Positions 20,679 to 31,097 are shown, counted from the first letter of the stretch. The stretch: DNA of 64,000 bases from Paraburkholderia largidicola (GCF_013426895.1 NZ_AP023174.1:372001-436000); one strand, 5' to 3'. The notes: a model not told the origin generated them from the sequence alone. Translations and numbers: made by a program.

Positions 20679-21638
20679 TTAGCCTTCCGCGAACAGCGAC
20701 ATCACCGAGTCGCCGCGACGGATACGCGAGAACGTTTCGGCCAGCAGACCCGCGCTGGTCAGCGAGCGGATCTTGGTGCACGAGCGGGCTTCTTCGCTGA
20801 GCGGGATCGTGTCGGTGACGACGAGTTCGTCGAGCGCCGATGCAGCGATGCGCGGGCCCGCGCCACCCGACAGAACCGGGTGAGTCGCGTAAGCGAACAC
20901 CTTCGTTGCGCCGCGTTCTTTCAGCACTTGTGCTGCCTTGCAGAGCGTGCCCGCCGTGTCGACCATGTCGTCCATGATCACGCAGGTACGGCCGTCGACT
21001 TCACCGATGATGTTCATCACTTCGGCGACGTTCGCCTTCGGACGACGCTTGTCGATGATGGCGAGATCGCAGTTCAGCTGCTTGGCCAGCGCACGGGCGC
21101 GAACCACGCCGCCGACGTCCGGCGACACGACCAGCAGGTTCTCGTGATTCTGCTTGCGCAGATCGCCGAGCAGCACGGGCGTGGCGTAGATGTTGTCGAC
21201 GGGAATGTCGAAGAAACCTTGAATCTGGTCAGCGTGCAGATCCATCGTGATGATCCGCTCGACGCCAGCGATTTCCAGCATGTTCGCCACGACCTTCGCC
21301 GAGATGGCAACGCGCGCCGAACGCGGGCGTCGATCTTGACGGGCATAGCCGAAGTAGGGGATGGCTGCGGTGATCCGGCCAGCGGATGCGCGCTTGAGCG
21401 CATCCACCATGATCATCAGTTCCATCAGATTGTCGTTGGTCGGCGCGCAGGTGGACTGGAGGACGAAGACGTCCTTGCCACGTACGTTTTCCTGAATCTC
21501 GACCTGGATCTCACCGTCCGAGAAACGGGAGACCATTGCTTTGCCGAGGGGAATACCGAGGATCTTGACGACTTCCTGTGCAAGCGCCGGATTTGCGTTG
21601 CCAGTAAAAACCATCAGGCCGTCATGGCTGCTCATCAT
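20679..21638 (-). CDS. prs: Ribose-phosphate pyrophosphokinase (PRPP synthase)
   Basis: This 319-residue enzyme makes PRPP from ribose 5-phosphate and ATP for nucleotide, histidine and tryptophan synthesis. Motifs include [29 protein letters not shown] and the PRPP-binding loop [13 protein letters not shown]. Two consecutive ATG codons (21638, 21635) are possible starts. tRNA-Gln lies 44 bp upstream on the same strand, so the tRNA and prs may share a transcript. Confidence 0.97.
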   Translation of the reverse strand: MMSSHDGLMVFTGNANPALAQEVVKILGIPLGKAMVSRFSDGEIQVEIQENVRGKDVFVLQSTCAPTNDNLMELMIMVDALKRASAGRITAAIPYFGYARQDRRPRSARVAISAKVVANMLEIAGVERIITMDLHADQIQGFFDIPVDNIYATPVLLGDLRKQNHENLLVVSPDVGGVVRARALAKQLNCDLAIIDKRRPKANVAEVMNIIGEVDGRTCVIMDDMVDTAGTLCKAAQVLKERGATKVFAYATHPVLSGGAGPRIAASALDELVVTDTIPLSEEARSCTKIRSLTSAGLLAETFSRIRRGDSVMSLFAEG

Positions 21639-21682
21639 GCACCTGCTTCAGGCTGTGGGAGGCGAGGAACTGCGAGAATTTT

Positions 21683-21759
21683 TGGCAGGGGAGGAAGGAC
21701 TCGAACCCTCGAATGCCGGAATCAAAATCCGGTGCCTTAACCAACTTGGCGACTCCCCT
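21683..21759 (-). tRNA. tRNA-Gln (anticodon TTG)
   Basis: Read on the minus strand, a complete 77-nt cloverleaf begins AGGGGAG and ends CTCCCCT-G-CCA. The acceptor stem is perfect, the anticodon loop CCGGA-TTTTGAT-TCCGG gives TTG, and the T loop reads TTCGAGT. The CCA end is encoded. It lies between ispE and prs. Confidence 0.95.
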
Positions 21760-21810
21760 ACACTAACTTTGAGCTTCACTGAACGTGTAGGCCGTTCAGT
21801 GCCGCGAAAC

Positions 21811-22692
21811 TTATGCCGCGAAAGCAAAGAGTGGATGCGTATCCAGACTTGCCGTTACTGCGCTATTCCATTCGACTGGCAGTTTGGCTTGCGCCGCGAC
21901 CGCTTCATCTTGACTACGGAACGCTGCAAAAACGCTTGCGCCTGATCCTGTCATCCGCGCCGGCGCGATGTTATCAAACCATCTAAGCACCTGCGCAACT
22001 TCCGCGTATTTTCCCACGACAACTTGCTGCATGTCATTCCGGCCGAAACTATCAGGCCATTCTGCGCTGCAACTTTGCTGTGCAAGAAAGTCCGTAATTA
22101 TGAGAGCCTTTGTATCTCTTGTCAACGCTTTTTCTGAAAAAATTGCTGACGTTGGAACATGAACTCTCGGTGTCACCACCAGAAAGTGGCGCGGCGGCAA
22201 TTGTACATGCTCGAGTGCTTCTCCGACACCCTCTGCGAATGCATTTTTTCCAAAAACAAAAAATGGCACATCGGCGCCGAGCTTCAATGCGAGCGCCTGA
22301 AGCTCCGCACGCGGCAAATCAAGCTTCCATAGACGGTTCAGCGCGAGCAGTGTCGTCGCTGCGTCGGAGCTGCCGCCGCCAAGGCCTGCGCCCATCGGCA
22401 GCACCTTGTCGATCTCGATGTTCACGCCCAGGCGCGTGCCTGTGTGTTCCTTCAGCAGCTTTGCCGCGCGAACGGTGAGGTCGGTGTCGGCGGGAACATC
22501 GGCGATTTCGGTGCCGCGCGTGATTGCGCCGTCGTCGCGACGCGTGAAGTGCAGCGTGTCACCCCAGTCGAGCAACTGGAACACCGTCTGCAGCGCGTGA
22601 TATCCGTTCGGCAGACGCCCGGTGATGTGCAGGAAGAGGTTCAGCTTCGCTGGAGCGAGACAGTCGCGCAGCGAGTCGTTCGTTTCGATCAT
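21811..22692 (-). CDS. ispE: 4-diphosphocytidyl-2-C-methyl-D-erythritol kinase
   Basis: This 293-residue GHMP kinase phosphorylates CDP-methylerythritol in the MEP isoprenoid pathway. Visible motifs are [14 protein letters not shown] at the N-terminus, the ATP-binding [15 protein letters not shown] and the C-terminal [12 protein letters not shown]. The 3' part of the gene, roughly 21811-22300, is clearly poorer in G+C than its neighbours (22 of 60 bases at 22081-22140 by hand count), though motifs remain intact. It follows lolB by 26 bp. Confidence 0.95.
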   Translation of the reverse strand: MIETNDSLRDCLAPAKLNLFLHITGRLPNGYHALQTVFQLLDWGDTLHFTRRDDGAITRGTEIADVPADTDLTVRAAKLLKEHTGTRLGVNIEIDKVLPMGAGLGGGSSDAATTLLALNRLWKLDLPRAELQALALKLGADVPFFVFGKNAFAEGVGEALEHVQLPPRHFLVVTPRVHVPTSAIFSEKALTRDTKALIITDFLAQQSCSAEWPDSFGRNDMQQVVVGKYAEVAQVLRWFDNIAPARMTGSGASVFAAFRSQDEAVAAQAKLPVEWNSAVTASLDTHPLFAFAA

Positions 22693-22718
22693 GAGTCTTT
22701 GCTAATCGCGCGTGCGGG

Positions 22719-23351
22719 TTACTGGTCGAGCACGAGCTTGATGTCGAGCGGTGGTTCGGTGCGCGCGAGATTCACGCGCTTGACGCCGGTTGCAGGCGCA
22801 TCGGCATAGGCGATGTAGTCGATCGTCCAGCCGTCCTGTTGAATTTCCTTCAGACGCGTGTCCTGCTGCGGATCTTTCTCGGTCTTCGCTTTCGATGTCG
22901 GCGCAACCGATGGCTGCAGCCAGTAGCGCAGCCCTTCGACAGGCAGCGCGAAGCCGAGCGCATTCTGCATCAGCGTGGAGACGTTATCGGCCGTGAGCGG
23001 CTGACGGTTCGGCAGTTCGAGCGTGGCGGCCGACGGCGACGACGTGACGATCGCCATTGTCTGTCCGAGCGGGTTGCGCAGTTGCAGCGTTACGGTGTCA
23101 CCGCGTTCCTGCCAGTCGAAATTGCCGTACGCATTACGCTGCTGGCCGTTCTGGTCGACGTACTGAACCGCGAAGCGGCCGTGATACGCGCGGCTCGTCT
23201 GCGCGGTGACGGCGGTCGCTGCATTCGACGTGGACGGACCTTGCGGCTTGACGGACGCGCAGCCCGACAGGGCGACGATGGCTGCGGCTGCGAGACCCAG
23301 CGCCGCGCGGCGCGGCGCTGGAAAGGAAAACACAGGAAAAGAAAAGTGCAT
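22719..23351 (-). CDS. lolB: Outer-membrane lipoprotein insertion protein LolB
   Basis: This 210-residue lipoprotein accepts lipoproteins from LolA and inserts them in the outer membrane. A signal peptide ends with the lipobox LSGC (Cys31 lipidated), followed by a LolA/LolB-type beta domain (YHGRFAVQYVD, RNAYGNFDWQ). Its ATG overlaps the stop of the upstream TPR gene (TGATG), so translation is probably coupled. Confidence 0.92.
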   Translation of the reverse strand: MHFSFPVFSFPAPRRAALGLAAAAIVALSGCASVKPQGPSTSNAATAVTAQTSRAYHGRFAVQYVDQNGQQRNAYGNFDWQERGDTVTLQLRNPLGQTMAIVTSSPSAATLELPNRQPLTADNVSTLMQNALGFALPVEGLRYWLQPSVAPTSKAKTEKDPQQDTRLKEIQQDGWTIDYIAYADAPATGVKRVNLARTEPPLDIKLVLDQ

Positions 23352-25192
23352 CAGAGATCGTTCACCTGAAAACGTTTAAGCGTTTTGACGAGCGTATCGT
23401 TGTCGGGTTCGAGCTTGCGGGCATCGCGCCATGCCGCGCGCGCCTGATCCTGGTCGCCGCTCTTCCACAGCACTTCGCCGAGATGCGCGCCGATTTCGGC
23501 GTTCGGTTGCAGGTCGTAGGCTTTGCGCAGCACCTTGATCGCGTCGTTGGTATCGCCGAGCCGGTACTTGACCCAGCCGACGCTGTCCATGATGAACGCG
23601 TCGTTCGGCGATAGCGCCAGCGCCTTCTCGACCAGCTTGTCCGCTTCCTGCAGCCGCTGGTTGCGGTCCGCGAGCGAATAGCCGAGCGCGTTGTACGCCT
23701 GCGCGTTGTCTGGTTGCGTGCGCATCAGCTTGCGCAACTGCGTTTCCATCACGTCGAAATGGCCGTTCTTCTCGGCGGCCATCGCGTAGTCGTAGGTGAG
23801 ATCCGGGTCGTCGGGGAAGTCCGTCGTGGCCTGCGCAAGACGCGCTTCGGCCTCCGGGTAGCGCTTCGCGTCGAACAGGATCGCAGCGTCGGTGCGCGCG
23901 ATCAGCGCCTGCTCATGCGGGTCCTGCGTGCGAATGCCGGCGAGCAGCTTGCGCGCGTCGTCGGATTTGCCGTCTCTTTGCAGCAATTGCGCGCGCGTGA
24001 TCTGCGCGGGAATGTACTGGGTGCTCGTGGCGGGAATCTTGTCCAGCCAGCGGTTCGCGCCTGCCGTGTCCTTCTGTTCCAGCGACAGCTGCGCGAGATA
24101 GATATACGCCTGACCCGGATCGGCGCCCGGCGTCTTCTCGGCCTTTTGCGCGTATTGCTGCAGATAGTTCTGCGCTTCCGGCAGGTTCTTCTGCTGGATC
24201 TTGATGAGCGCGAGCGCCATCAGCGGCGTCAGATCGTTCGGGTTGTCCTTCTGCATGAACTCGAACTGCTTCTGCGCGTCGTCGAGGCGGTCGCTGGCCA
24301 GATACATTTGCGCCAGCGCAAGCCGAGCCTCATGCGACTTCGGATTCGCCTGCACGTATTTCTCGATCGACGCGATGCCTTCCTTGCGCTCTTCCGGTCC
24401 CATCTGCGACAGCATCAACGCAGCGGGCAGATAGTCGGGCTTCAGCTTGAGCGCCTGTTCGAGCGACTTGCGCGCGCCGGGCGCATCGTCGGCGATGAGT
24501 TGCTGACGCGCGATCGCGAATTGCGCTTCCGGTCGGTTCATGTCGTTCGCGACCAGATCCTGCAGCACGTGCAGGCCGCCGATGCGATTCGGCCCGCGCG
24601 AGATCAGCAGTTGCAGCGCGAGAATGCCGTTGCCGCGGTTTTCAGGCGGAATCTTTGCGAGTTCTTTCGCGAGCATCGGCTTCGCGTCGTCAGGCTTGCC
24701 CGACAACACCAGCAGCGACGCATCCAGTTGCGCGGCGCGTTCCGATTGCGGCGCATACTGTTGCCACAATTGCGCAGCCGTCAGCGCATCCGACGGGCTC
24801 TGCGCGGCGAGCGCGATTTCCGTCGCGCGCTGCGCCATGCGCGGGTCGTGCGTGTCGCGCGCGAGCGAGAGATAGGTTTGATACGCGGGCGCGGGCTGAT
24901 TGCGTTGCAGCGCGACTTCCGCCGCCAGCACCTGGAATACGATCTGGCTCGTCAGCGCGACGCTGGGCAGATTGGCTTTATCTTCGGCGGAATCGGGGCC
25001 GAAAGCATCCTGCACGGAGACCGTGTTGTCATCCGAATCGGGCGATTGATCCTGCGCATGCGCGGGCAATGCGCCGAGCGCCCAGACAGCCAGCGCGGCC
25101 ACACCCAGCAGCCGGCGTGCGGAAACGGCGTGCGGCACGCCATTCGCACCGGTCCGGCGCTTCAAAAACTGCTTAACGATGGACAGGTTCAT
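23351..25192 (-). CDS. Periplasmic tetratricopeptide (TPR) repeat protein
   Basis: This 613-residue protein has a signal peptide (ends near PAHAQDQ, about residue 47) followed by many TPR-like helix pairs over the whole length, clearest at the C-terminus (PDNAQAYNALGYSLADRN, SPNDAFIMDSVGWVKYRLG). No enzymatic motif is seen. Position directly upstream of and overlapping lolB by one base suggests a role in lipoprotein or envelope handling, but this is inference. The 289-bp spacer before divergent mutM contains no gene. Confidence 0.88.
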   Translation of the reverse strand: MNLSIVKQFLKRRTGANGVPHAVSARRLLGVAALAVWALGALPAHAQDQSPDSDDNTVSVQDAFGPDSAEDKANLPSVALTSQIVFQVLAAEVALQRNQPAPAYQTYLSLARDTHDPRMAQRATEIALAAQSPSDALTAAQLWQQYAPQSERAAQLDASLLVLSGKPDDAKPMLAKELAKIPPENRGNGILALQLLISRGPNRIGGLHVLQDLVANDMNRPEAQFAIARQQLIADDAPGARKSLEQALKLKPDYLPAALMLSQMGPEERKEGIASIEKYVQANPKSHEARLALAQMYLASDRLDDAQKQFEFMQKDNPNDLTPLMALALIKIQQKNLPEAQNYLQQYAQKAEKTPGADPGQAYIYLAQLSLEQKDTAGANRWLDKIPATSTQYIPAQITRAQLLQRDGKSDDARKLLAGIRTQDPHEQALIARTDAAILFDAKRYPEAEARLAQATTDFPDDPDLTYDYAMAAEKNGHFDVMETQLRKLMRTQPDNAQAYNALGYSLADRNQRLQEADKLVEKALALSPNDAFIMDSVGWVKYRLGDTNDAIKVLRKAYDLQPNAEIGAHLGEVLWKSGDQDQARAAWRDARKLEPDNDTLVKTLKRFQVNDL

Positions 25193-25481
25193 ACATATCC
25201 GTTCAATGTTTCAGTCGATTGTAACGCGCTCGCTACAATAAGCGCATAACCGCGGACGCAAGTTGCAGACCAGTCGCGCCCATTCGCGCCGATAACGGGC
25301 TTACGGCCGCAAAGGCGCGCTCCGCCGATTGCAAAATCCTTTGTGCGGCTGGCCGCCTGAGGGCAATTCGCCGCGCCATATTCCCTGTGGATACGTCCGG
25401 TATCCACTTCGTTCCAATTTTTGCGCCCGGTCATTCCGACGGCCAGCGCAAGCTCGTTGTTAGCGATACCAGGCCCTGAAC

Positions 25482-26312
25482 ATGCCAGAGTTACCAGAAG
25501 TCGAGGTTACCCGACGCGGAATCGAACCGTACGTGGCGGGACACCGTGTCAAGCGCGTCGAAGTGCGCACGCCCATGCTGCGCTGGCCGATTCCGCCAGG
25601 TTTTGCCCGTCTGCTGCAGGGCCGGCTCGTTCACACGGTGGCGCGGCGCGGCAAGTATCTGCTGTTCGAGATCGACGAAGGCTGGTTCATCGTGCATCTC
25701 GGCATGACGGGGACGCTCAGGGTCCTGCGCAACGTGCCCCATCCACCGGCAGCTGCGAAGCACGATCACGTCGACTGGGTTTTCGACGACTTCATTTTGC
25801 GCTTCCGCGATCCGCGCCGCTTTGGCGCTGTGTTATGGCATACGCGCTCGGCGGGCGACGTTCTCGAACATCCGCTGCTGGCGGATCTCGGAGTCGAGCC
25901 GTTCGCGCCGTCGTTCTCCGGCGCGCTGCTGCATCGAAAGACGCGCGGACGGAAGATTTCGGTGAAGCAGGCGCTGCTCGCAGGCGATATCGTCGTCGGC
26001 GTGGGCAACATTTACGCATCTGAAAGCCTCTTTCGCGCGGGTATCCGGCCGACCACGGCTGCCGGCCGCATCTCGCTCGTACGTTACGGTCTGCTTGCAG
26101 ACGCCGTGCGCGTGACGCTTGCCGCCGCGATCGAGAAGGGCGGCAGCACGTTGCGCGATTTCGTCGGCAGCAACGGCGAGAGCGGATACTTCCAGCTCGA
26201 CTATTTCGTCTATGATCGCGCGGGTCTGCCATGCCGCGTGTGCGGCACGCCGATCAAACAGATCGTGCAGGGGCAACGCTCCACTTACTACTGTCCGACC
26301 TGTCAGCGCTGA
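25482..26312 (+). CDS. mutM: Formamidopyrimidine-DNA glycosylase (Fpg)
   Basis: This 276-residue enzyme removes 8-oxoguanine and formamidopyrimidines. The N-terminal catalytic [15 protein letters not shown] (Pro2 nucleophile), the helix-two-turn-helix [13 protein letters not shown] and the C-terminal zinc finger (CRVCGT and CPTC) are all present. mutY starts 7 bp after its stop, so the two 8-oxoguanine repair enzymes form an operon. Confidence 0.97.
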   Translation: MPELPEVEVTRRGIEPYVAGHRVKRVEVRTPMLRWPIPPGFARLLQGRLVHTVARRGKYLLFEIDEGWFIVHLGMTGTLRVLRNVPHPPAAAKHDHVDWVFDDFILRFRDPRRFGAVLWHTRSAGDVLEHPLLADLGVEPFAPSFSGALLHRKTRGRKISVKQALLAGDIVVGVGNIYASESLFRAGIRPTTAAGRISLVRYGLLADAVRVTLAAAIEKGGSTLRDFVGSNGESGYFQLDYFVYDRAGLPCRVCGTPIKQIVQGQRSTYYCPTCQR

Positions 26313-26319
26313 TCCGTTC

Positions 26320-27423
26320 ATGTCCGTTCCTGCCTCCACGACTGCTATTCCTACGATACCCACGCTGTCCGATTTCTCTGTGCGCCTGATCGCATGGCAG
26401 CGCGAACACGGCCGTCACGACCTGCCGTGGCAGAACACACGCGACCCGTACCGCATCTGGCTGTCCGAAATCATGCTGCAGCAGACGCAGGTGTCGACGG
26501 TGATCCCGTACTACGGGCGTTTTCTCGCGCGTTTTCCGGATGTTGCCGCGCTCGCCGCCGCACCCGCCGACGACGTGATGACGCTATGGGCCGGCCTCGG
26601 TTACTACACGCGCGCGCGCAATCTGCATCGCTGCGCACAGGTCGTCGTCGAGCAGCATGGCGGGCGGTTTCCCGAGTCCGTGGAAGCGCTCGCGGAGTTA
26701 CCCGGTATCGGACGATCGACGGCGGCCGCGATTGCATCGTTTGCCTTCGGCGCGCGCGCGACGATTCTCGACGGCAATGTGAAGCGCGTGCTGGCGCGCG
26801 TGTTCGGTGTCGAAGGTTTTCCGGGCGAGAAGAAAGTCGAGAACGGCATGTGGCTGCTGGCCGAATCGCTGCTGCCCGTGAATGCGACCGACGCCGACAT
26901 CAGCGCCTACACGCAGGGCCTGATGGATTTCGGCGCGACGCTGTGCGCGCGCGGCAAGCCGGATTGCGTGCGCTGCCCGTTCGCCGTCGATTGCGTGGCG
27001 AACGTGACGGGGCGTCAGCGCGAACTGCCGGCGGCGCGCCCGAAAAAGACGGTGCCGACGCGCCGCACGTGGATGCTGCTGCTGCGCGACGGTGACACGG
27101 TGATGCTCGAAAAACGCCCGCCGTCGGGCATCTGGGGCGGCTTGTGGAGTCTGCCGGAAGCGGCGGATGAAGCAGCGCTCGCGCAACTCGCGCGCGACTT
27201 CGGCGCGACGGAGGGCGTGTCGCCGCTCGCACCGCTCACGCACATATTCACGCACTTCAAGCTCGACATCGAGCCGCGCATCGCGGAGTTCGATCGTGCG
27301 GCGAAAGCCACGAGCGCGCGCGATGCCGACACCGTATGGATGTCGCTCAACGAACTGGACGCGTATGGCGTGCCCGCGCCCGTGCGCAAGCTTCTCGAAG
27401 GCCTGCAGGGTTCGCTGATCTGA
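26320..27423 (+). CDS. mutY: Adenine DNA glycosylase MutY
   Basis: This 367-residue enzyme removes adenine mispaired with 8-oxoguanine. It shows the catalytic LSEIMLQQTQVSTVIPYY, the helix-hairpin-helix LPGIGRSTAAAIASFAFG, the catalytic Asp in ILDGNVKRVL, the [4Fe-4S] ligands C-x6-C-x2-C-x5-C (CARGKPDCVRCPFAVDC) and a C-terminal Nudix-like domain. ATG 26320 is seven bases after the mutM stop. Its stop is 14 bp from that of the convergent Lon-domain gene. Confidence 0.96.
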   Translation: MSVPASTTAIPTIPTLSDFSVRLIAWQREHGRHDLPWQNTRDPYRIWLSEIMLQQTQVSTVIPYYGRFLARFPDVAALAAAPADDVMTLWAGLGYYTRARNLHRCAQVVVEQHGGRFPESVEALAELPGIGRSTAAAIASFAFGARATILDGNVKRVLARVFGVEGFPGEKKVENGMWLLAESLLPVNATDADISAYTQGLMDFGATLCARGKPDCVRCPFAVDCVANVTGRQRELPAARPKKTVPTRRTWMLLLRDGDTVMLEKRPPSGIWGGLWSLPEAADEAALAQLARDFGATEGVSPLAPLTHIFTHFKLDIEPRIAEFDRAAKATSARDADTVWMSLNELDAYGVPAPVRKLLEGLQGSLI

Positions 27424-27437
27424 ACGGCGAACGCCGG

Positions 27438-28073
27438 CTACAGCAGCTGATGCTGCTGCATGTAGTGATGCACGATGTCGATCCGTGCGCCGGCGTCCTG
27501 CAGTTCCATCAGCTTTTGACGCGCCTTCAGCGCGATGGGCAGCACTTCGGACAGGCGGTTCGACACCCACGTCGGATCGTCCAGCCTGAACGGCTCGAGG
27601 AACGGCAGGCTTTCGGCATCGCGCTCGCGAATCGTCGCGATGATGCGCTCCAGCACTTCCGCACACGCGCCGAACTTTTCCTCGTAATGCGTGCCTTCTA
27701 GCGGTACGTCGCTGCCGATCAGCTCGGCCATCCCGACGAGCAGGCCACCCTGTTCGACACGATGCGACAGCAGCCGGAACCGCTCGGTGCCGCGCGCACG
27801 AATCAGCAGCATGCCGAACTCGTCGACATCGCAAACGTCGATTTCCGCGAGGCAACCGACGCTCTCCGGCACGGACGGCTCATCGGGCTGGGCGACTTCC
27901 CCGCCGCTTTTCAGCAGACACACGCCGAACGATGTGTTGTCACGCAGACAGTCGCGCGCCATGTCGAGGTAGCGTGCCTCGAAGATTTTCAGCGGCAGCA
28001 GTCCATCGGGAAAAAGGACGGTGTGCAAAGGAAACAGCGGCACATCGGCAAGCACGGACGGTGTAGAGGACAT
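27438..28073 (-). CDS. Lon N-terminal substrate-binding domain protein (protease-less)
   Basis: This 211-residue protein corresponds to the N-terminal (LON/PUA-like) substrate-binding domain of Lon: DVPLFPLHTVLFPDGLLPLKIFEARY, and a helical C-terminal half. No AAA or protease part is present, so it is a stand-alone recognition or assembly domain. It is the last gene of a minus-strand run after rapZ (64 bp away), as in related genomes. Its job is unknown. Confidence 0.85.
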   Translation of the reverse strand: MSSTPSVLADVPLFPLHTVLFPDGLLPLKIFEARYLDMARDCLRDNTSFGVCLLKSGGEVAQPDEPSVPESVGCLAEIDVCDVDEFGMLLIRARGTERFRLLSHRVEQGGLLVGMAELIGSDVPLEGTHYEEKFGACAEVLERIIATIRERDAESLPFLEPFRLDDPTWVSNRLSEVLPIALKARQKLMELQDAGARIDIVHHYMQQHQLL

Positions 28074-28137
28074 GGCGCAACGCTTCGGTTAGGGCCGCCG
28101 CTGCGAGCGACGGCCGGTCGGGCCACCATCGGGTAAC

Positions 28138-29031
28138 TCAGGCGACCAGTTTCGATGAGTCGTCGACGTTGATCGGCGCATCGCGATGCCGCACTATCAC
28201 GTTTGCTTCACTCGCGAAACGCGCGGCGAGCGTTTCGGCGATGAATACCGAGCGGTGCTGTCCGCCCGTACAACCGATTGCAACGGTCAGATAACTGCGA
28301 TTGTCGTCGCGGAAATGCGGCAGCCATTTCTGCAGGAACGACTCGATGTCGCCGATCATCTGCTGAACGACGGGCAGTGCATCGAGGAAATCGATGACGG
28401 GCTTGTCGAGTCCCGTCAGCGGACGCAGCTCGCGGTCATAGTAGGGATTCGGCAGCGTGCGCACGTCGAATACGAAGTCGGCGTCGAGCGGTACGCCGCG
28501 CTTGAAGCCGAACGACTCGAACATCAACGCGAGTCCCGTGTGCTCCTGCTCGATGAAACGCTTGACCCACGCGCGTAAAACGTTTGCCCGCAAGTTGCTG
28601 GTATCGATCTGATGGCCGAATTCGGCGAGGCCCGCGACGAGTTCGCGCTCGCGTTCGATCGCTTCGGCAAGCGACGTCAGCACGCCGACGTCGGCATCGT
28701 GCGCGGGCGAGCCCGACAGCGGATGGCGGCGGCGTGTTTCGGAAAAGCGTTGGATCAGGGCCTGCGTGCTGGCGTTGAGGAACAAGACGCGCACGTCGTG
28801 CTGGCCGGCGAGATCGCGGATCATTTGCGGCATGTCGTCGAGCGAGGCGCCCGAGCGCGCGTCGATCGCCACCGCGAGCCGGTCCTGGCCGTCGCCCGCG
28901 AGGTAAGCGGCGAGTTCTGGCAGAAAGCGCGGCGGCAAATTGTCGACGCAGTAGTAGCCCGCGTCTTCGAGCGCGTTCAAAGCGACAGACTTGCCGGAGC
29001 CGGAGATACCGGTGATCAGGATAATGCGCAT
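28138..29031 (-). CDS. rapZ: RNase adapter protein RapZ
   Basis: This 297-residue nucleotide-binding protein is in E. coli an adaptor that targets small RNAs to RNase E and controls glucosamine-6-phosphate synthase levels. The Walker [32 protein letters not shown] and the C-terminal [15 protein letters not shown] motifs are intact. It follows hprK by 77 bp and forms the PTS-Ntr cluster with ptsN. Whether a GlmZ-type RNA exists here is unknown. Confidence 0.95.
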   Translation of the reverse strand: MRIILITGISGSGKSVALNALEDAGYYCVDNLPPRFLPELAAYLAGDGQDRLAVAIDARSGASLDDMPQMIRDLAGQHDVRVLFLNASTQALIQRFSETRRRHPLSGSPAHDADVGVLTSLAEAIERERELVAGLAEFGHQIDTSNLRANVLRAWVKRFIEQEHTGLALMFESFGFKRGVPLDADFVFDVRTLPNPYYDRELRPLTGLDKPVIDFLDALPVVQQMIGDIESFLQKWLPHFRDDNRSYLTVAIGCTGGQHRSVFIAETLAARFASEANVIVRHRDAPINVDDSSKLVA

Positions 29032-29108
29032 GGAGTCGTGGAATCCGTTGGGTTCATCATAGCATCCGGTGTCACCCGCTGTGCCGCCGCGGCTTCGCGC
29101 GCATTGCG

Positions 29109-30077
29109 TCAGATCAGTTTGCCGGGGAACTGGCTGTCGGGGTCCTGCATGGCGAGGCGCTGACGGTCCATGAAGTCCCGCAGCGTGTCGATGCCGCGCA
29201 GTTGCAGGATCGTGTTACGTACTGCGGCTTCGACCAGCACGGCGAGGTTTCGGCCGGCCGCCACTTGGATCGTGACCTTGCTGATGGGCAGGCCGAGCAC
29301 GTCGACAGTCTGGCTTTCGAGCGGCAGGCGCTGGAATTCGCCATCCGGTCGGCGCACCAGCTGGACGATCAGCTTCAGCTTCATTTTCCGGCGCACGGCC
29401 GTTTCACCGAAGATCGTCTTGATGTCGAGCAGGCCGAGGCCGCGCACTTCGAGCAGGTTCTGCAGCAGCGGCGGGCAGCGTCCTTCGACGAAATCCGGGC
29501 CGAGGCGCACGAAGTCGACGGCGTCGTCGGCAACCAGGCCGTGGCCGCGCGAGATCAGTTCGAGGCCGAGTTCGCTCTTGCCGAGGCCCGAATCGCCCGT
29601 AAGCAGCACGCCCATGCCGAGAATGTCGAGAAACACGCCGTGCAGCGTTGCACGCGGCGCAAGGATGCGCGACATGTAAAGGCGCAGGCTGTCGATCACG
29701 GCAGCGGGCGACATCGGCGTCGTGAAGAGCGGCGTCGACGAGCGCGTGCAGCGCAGGACCAACTCCGGCGGCGCGGCGACGCCGCCCGCGACGACGAGGA
29801 ACGGCGGCTCGAGCGCGATCAGCTCGGCCATGTGGCGCGAGCGGTCTTCGTCGGATTGACGCTGGTAGTAGTTGGTTTCGGCTTCGCCGAGCACCTGGAT
29901 CCGGTTGGGGTGGATCAGGTTAAGGTGGCCGACGAGGTCGGCGCTGGACGTTGCAGTCGCAACCGTTTCTGCCGAGAAGCCACGCTCCCAGCCCTCATGC
30001 CCCGTCAGCCAGCTGAGTTTCAGCGCGGCGGCGTTGTCGTCGAAAATGCTTTGGGCGTTGATGCTGGACGTATCCAT
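29109..30077 (-). CDS. hprK: HPr kinase/phosphorylase
   Basis: This 322-residue bifunctional enzyme phosphorylates a serine of HPr and reverses it. The P-loop [18 protein letters not shown] is followed by [11 protein letters not shown] and the HprK signature [16 protein letters not shown]. In this group it acts on the HPr of the nitrogen PTS. ptsN is 232 bp upstream and rapZ downstream. The HPr-EI fusion at 1-2148 is another possible target; the serine site in its HPr could not be confirmed by eye. Confidence 0.95.
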   Translation of the reverse strand: MDTSSINAQSIFDDNAAALKLSWLTGHEGWERGFSAETVATATSSADLVGHLNLIHPNRIQVLGEAETNYYQRQSDEDRSRHMAELIALEPPFLVVAGGVAAPPELVLRCTRSSTPLFTTPMSPAAVIDSLRLYMSRILAPRATLHGVFLDILGMGVLLTGDSGLGKSELGLELISRGHGLVADDAVDFVRLGPDFVEGRCPPLLQNLLEVRGLGLLDIKTIFGETAVRRKMKLKLIVQLVRRPDGEFQRLPLESQTVDVLGLPISKVTIQVAAGRNLAVLVEAAVRNTILQLRGIDTLRDFMDRQRLAMQDPDSQFPGKLI

Positions 30078-30309
30078 GAATCCCTGACTCCCTGACCTCG
30101 TATGTGCCGCTAGAGTGCTGCTGGGGTGCTAATGTCTGCCGCCTGTTCGCTGCGCAGTCCGCCTGTTGCTCGCGTTGCGACGCCGTGCACCGAACATGTT
30201 CGGCTCGCAGCGACGCCGGGTTGCCGGGTCTCGCTGCAAGCCTCGAATCAAACGCGGTGCCGCGGCGCGGTGCCTCTCACGTTTTGAGCTGCGAAACGCT
30301 GCCGATACG

Positions 30310-30765
30310 TCAAGGTTGCCACTGAGTCAGCAGGCGATGCAACGCCTCGCGGTCCTCTTCTGTGTGCAACCGTTCGCGCGCTTCGCGATCCGACAACAGT
30401 TGGGCGATCTCCGACAGGATTTCAAGGTGCTGCTGCGTCGCCTGTTCGGGGACGAGCAGGAAGATGAGCAGCGATACGGGCTGGCCGTCCGGCGATTCGA
30501 ACGGGATCGGATCGGCGAGCCGCACGAAGGCGGCAAGCGGCTGCTTGAGGCCCTTGATGCGGCCGTGCGGGATCGCGACGCCTTCGCCGAGCCCCGTTGA
30601 ACCGAGGCGCTCGCGCGCGAACAGATTGTCAGTCACCGTGCTGCGGGCGATGCCATTCTGGTTTTCGAAGATCAGGCCCGCTTGCTCGAATACGCGTTTC
30701 TTGCTTGTAACCGCGAGACCGACGACGACGTTTTCGAGGGGAAGATATTTGGCTAAACGATTCAT
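30310..30765 (-). CDS. ptsN: Nitrogen-regulatory PTS IIA protein (EIIA-Ntr)
   Basis: This 151-residue protein has the IIA(Fru/Ntr) fold with phosphorylated His67 in GVAIPHGR. The PTS-Ntr chain passes phosphate from PEP through EI-Ntr and HPr to PtsN, whose state controls potassium transport and nitrogen or carbon responses. ATG 30765 gives the family start MNRLAKYLPLENVVVG; the open frame upstream adds Arg-rich, non-family sequence. There is no strong ribosome site. hpf, rpoN and the lpt genes lie upstream, hprK downstream. Confidence 0.95.
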   Translation of the reverse strand: MNRLAKYLPLENVVVGLAVTSKKRVFEQAGLIFENQNGIARSTVTDNLFARERLGSTGLGEGVAIPHGRIKGLKQPLAAFVRLADPIPFESPDGQPVSLLIFLLVPEQATQQHLEILSEIAQLLSDREARERLHTEEDREALHRLLTQWQP

Positions 30766-30864
30766 GTTGACAGGCGCAAAGGTCGCCTGGATTCTCCTCG
30801 CTGTGGCGTTTGAAAAGCGTTCCATGCCTCGCAGCTGCTCATGGCGAATCCAGCGACGCGCGAT

Positions 30865-30909
30865 GAGCCCTGCTCTTGAGACCCGCAATGATCCCTTTGT
30901 GCAGGGCTC
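30865..30909. repeat. Inverted repeat in the ptsN 5' region
   Basis: GAGCCCTGC and GCAGGGCTC (perfect 9-base arms) enclose a 27-base loop. On the minus strand it would lie in the 5' leader of ptsN, about 100 nt before the start. It could be an RNA structure or an operator. Confidence 0.4.
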
Positions 30910-31070
30910 GGGCTGGACAAAGACCCCGAAGGTAACCGATTTATTATAGAACAGGGTTGCTACCGATGGTGCGCCGCGCCATGACTCAAAAATTGGCGTG
31001 CCTCGTGGATCGTACGGGACTGCGAACCACGCGCATGAAGTGCCATGCGCCGCAAGCAACGTGCACCTAA

Positions 31071-31097
31071 ACAAAAACCGCCCGATATCGGGCGGTT
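31071..31097 (-). terminator. Intrinsic terminator downstream of hpf
   Basis: AACCGCCCGAT pairs with ATCGGGCGGTT (perfect 22-bp palindrome), followed by TTTGTTT on the minus strand. Confidence 0.9.
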
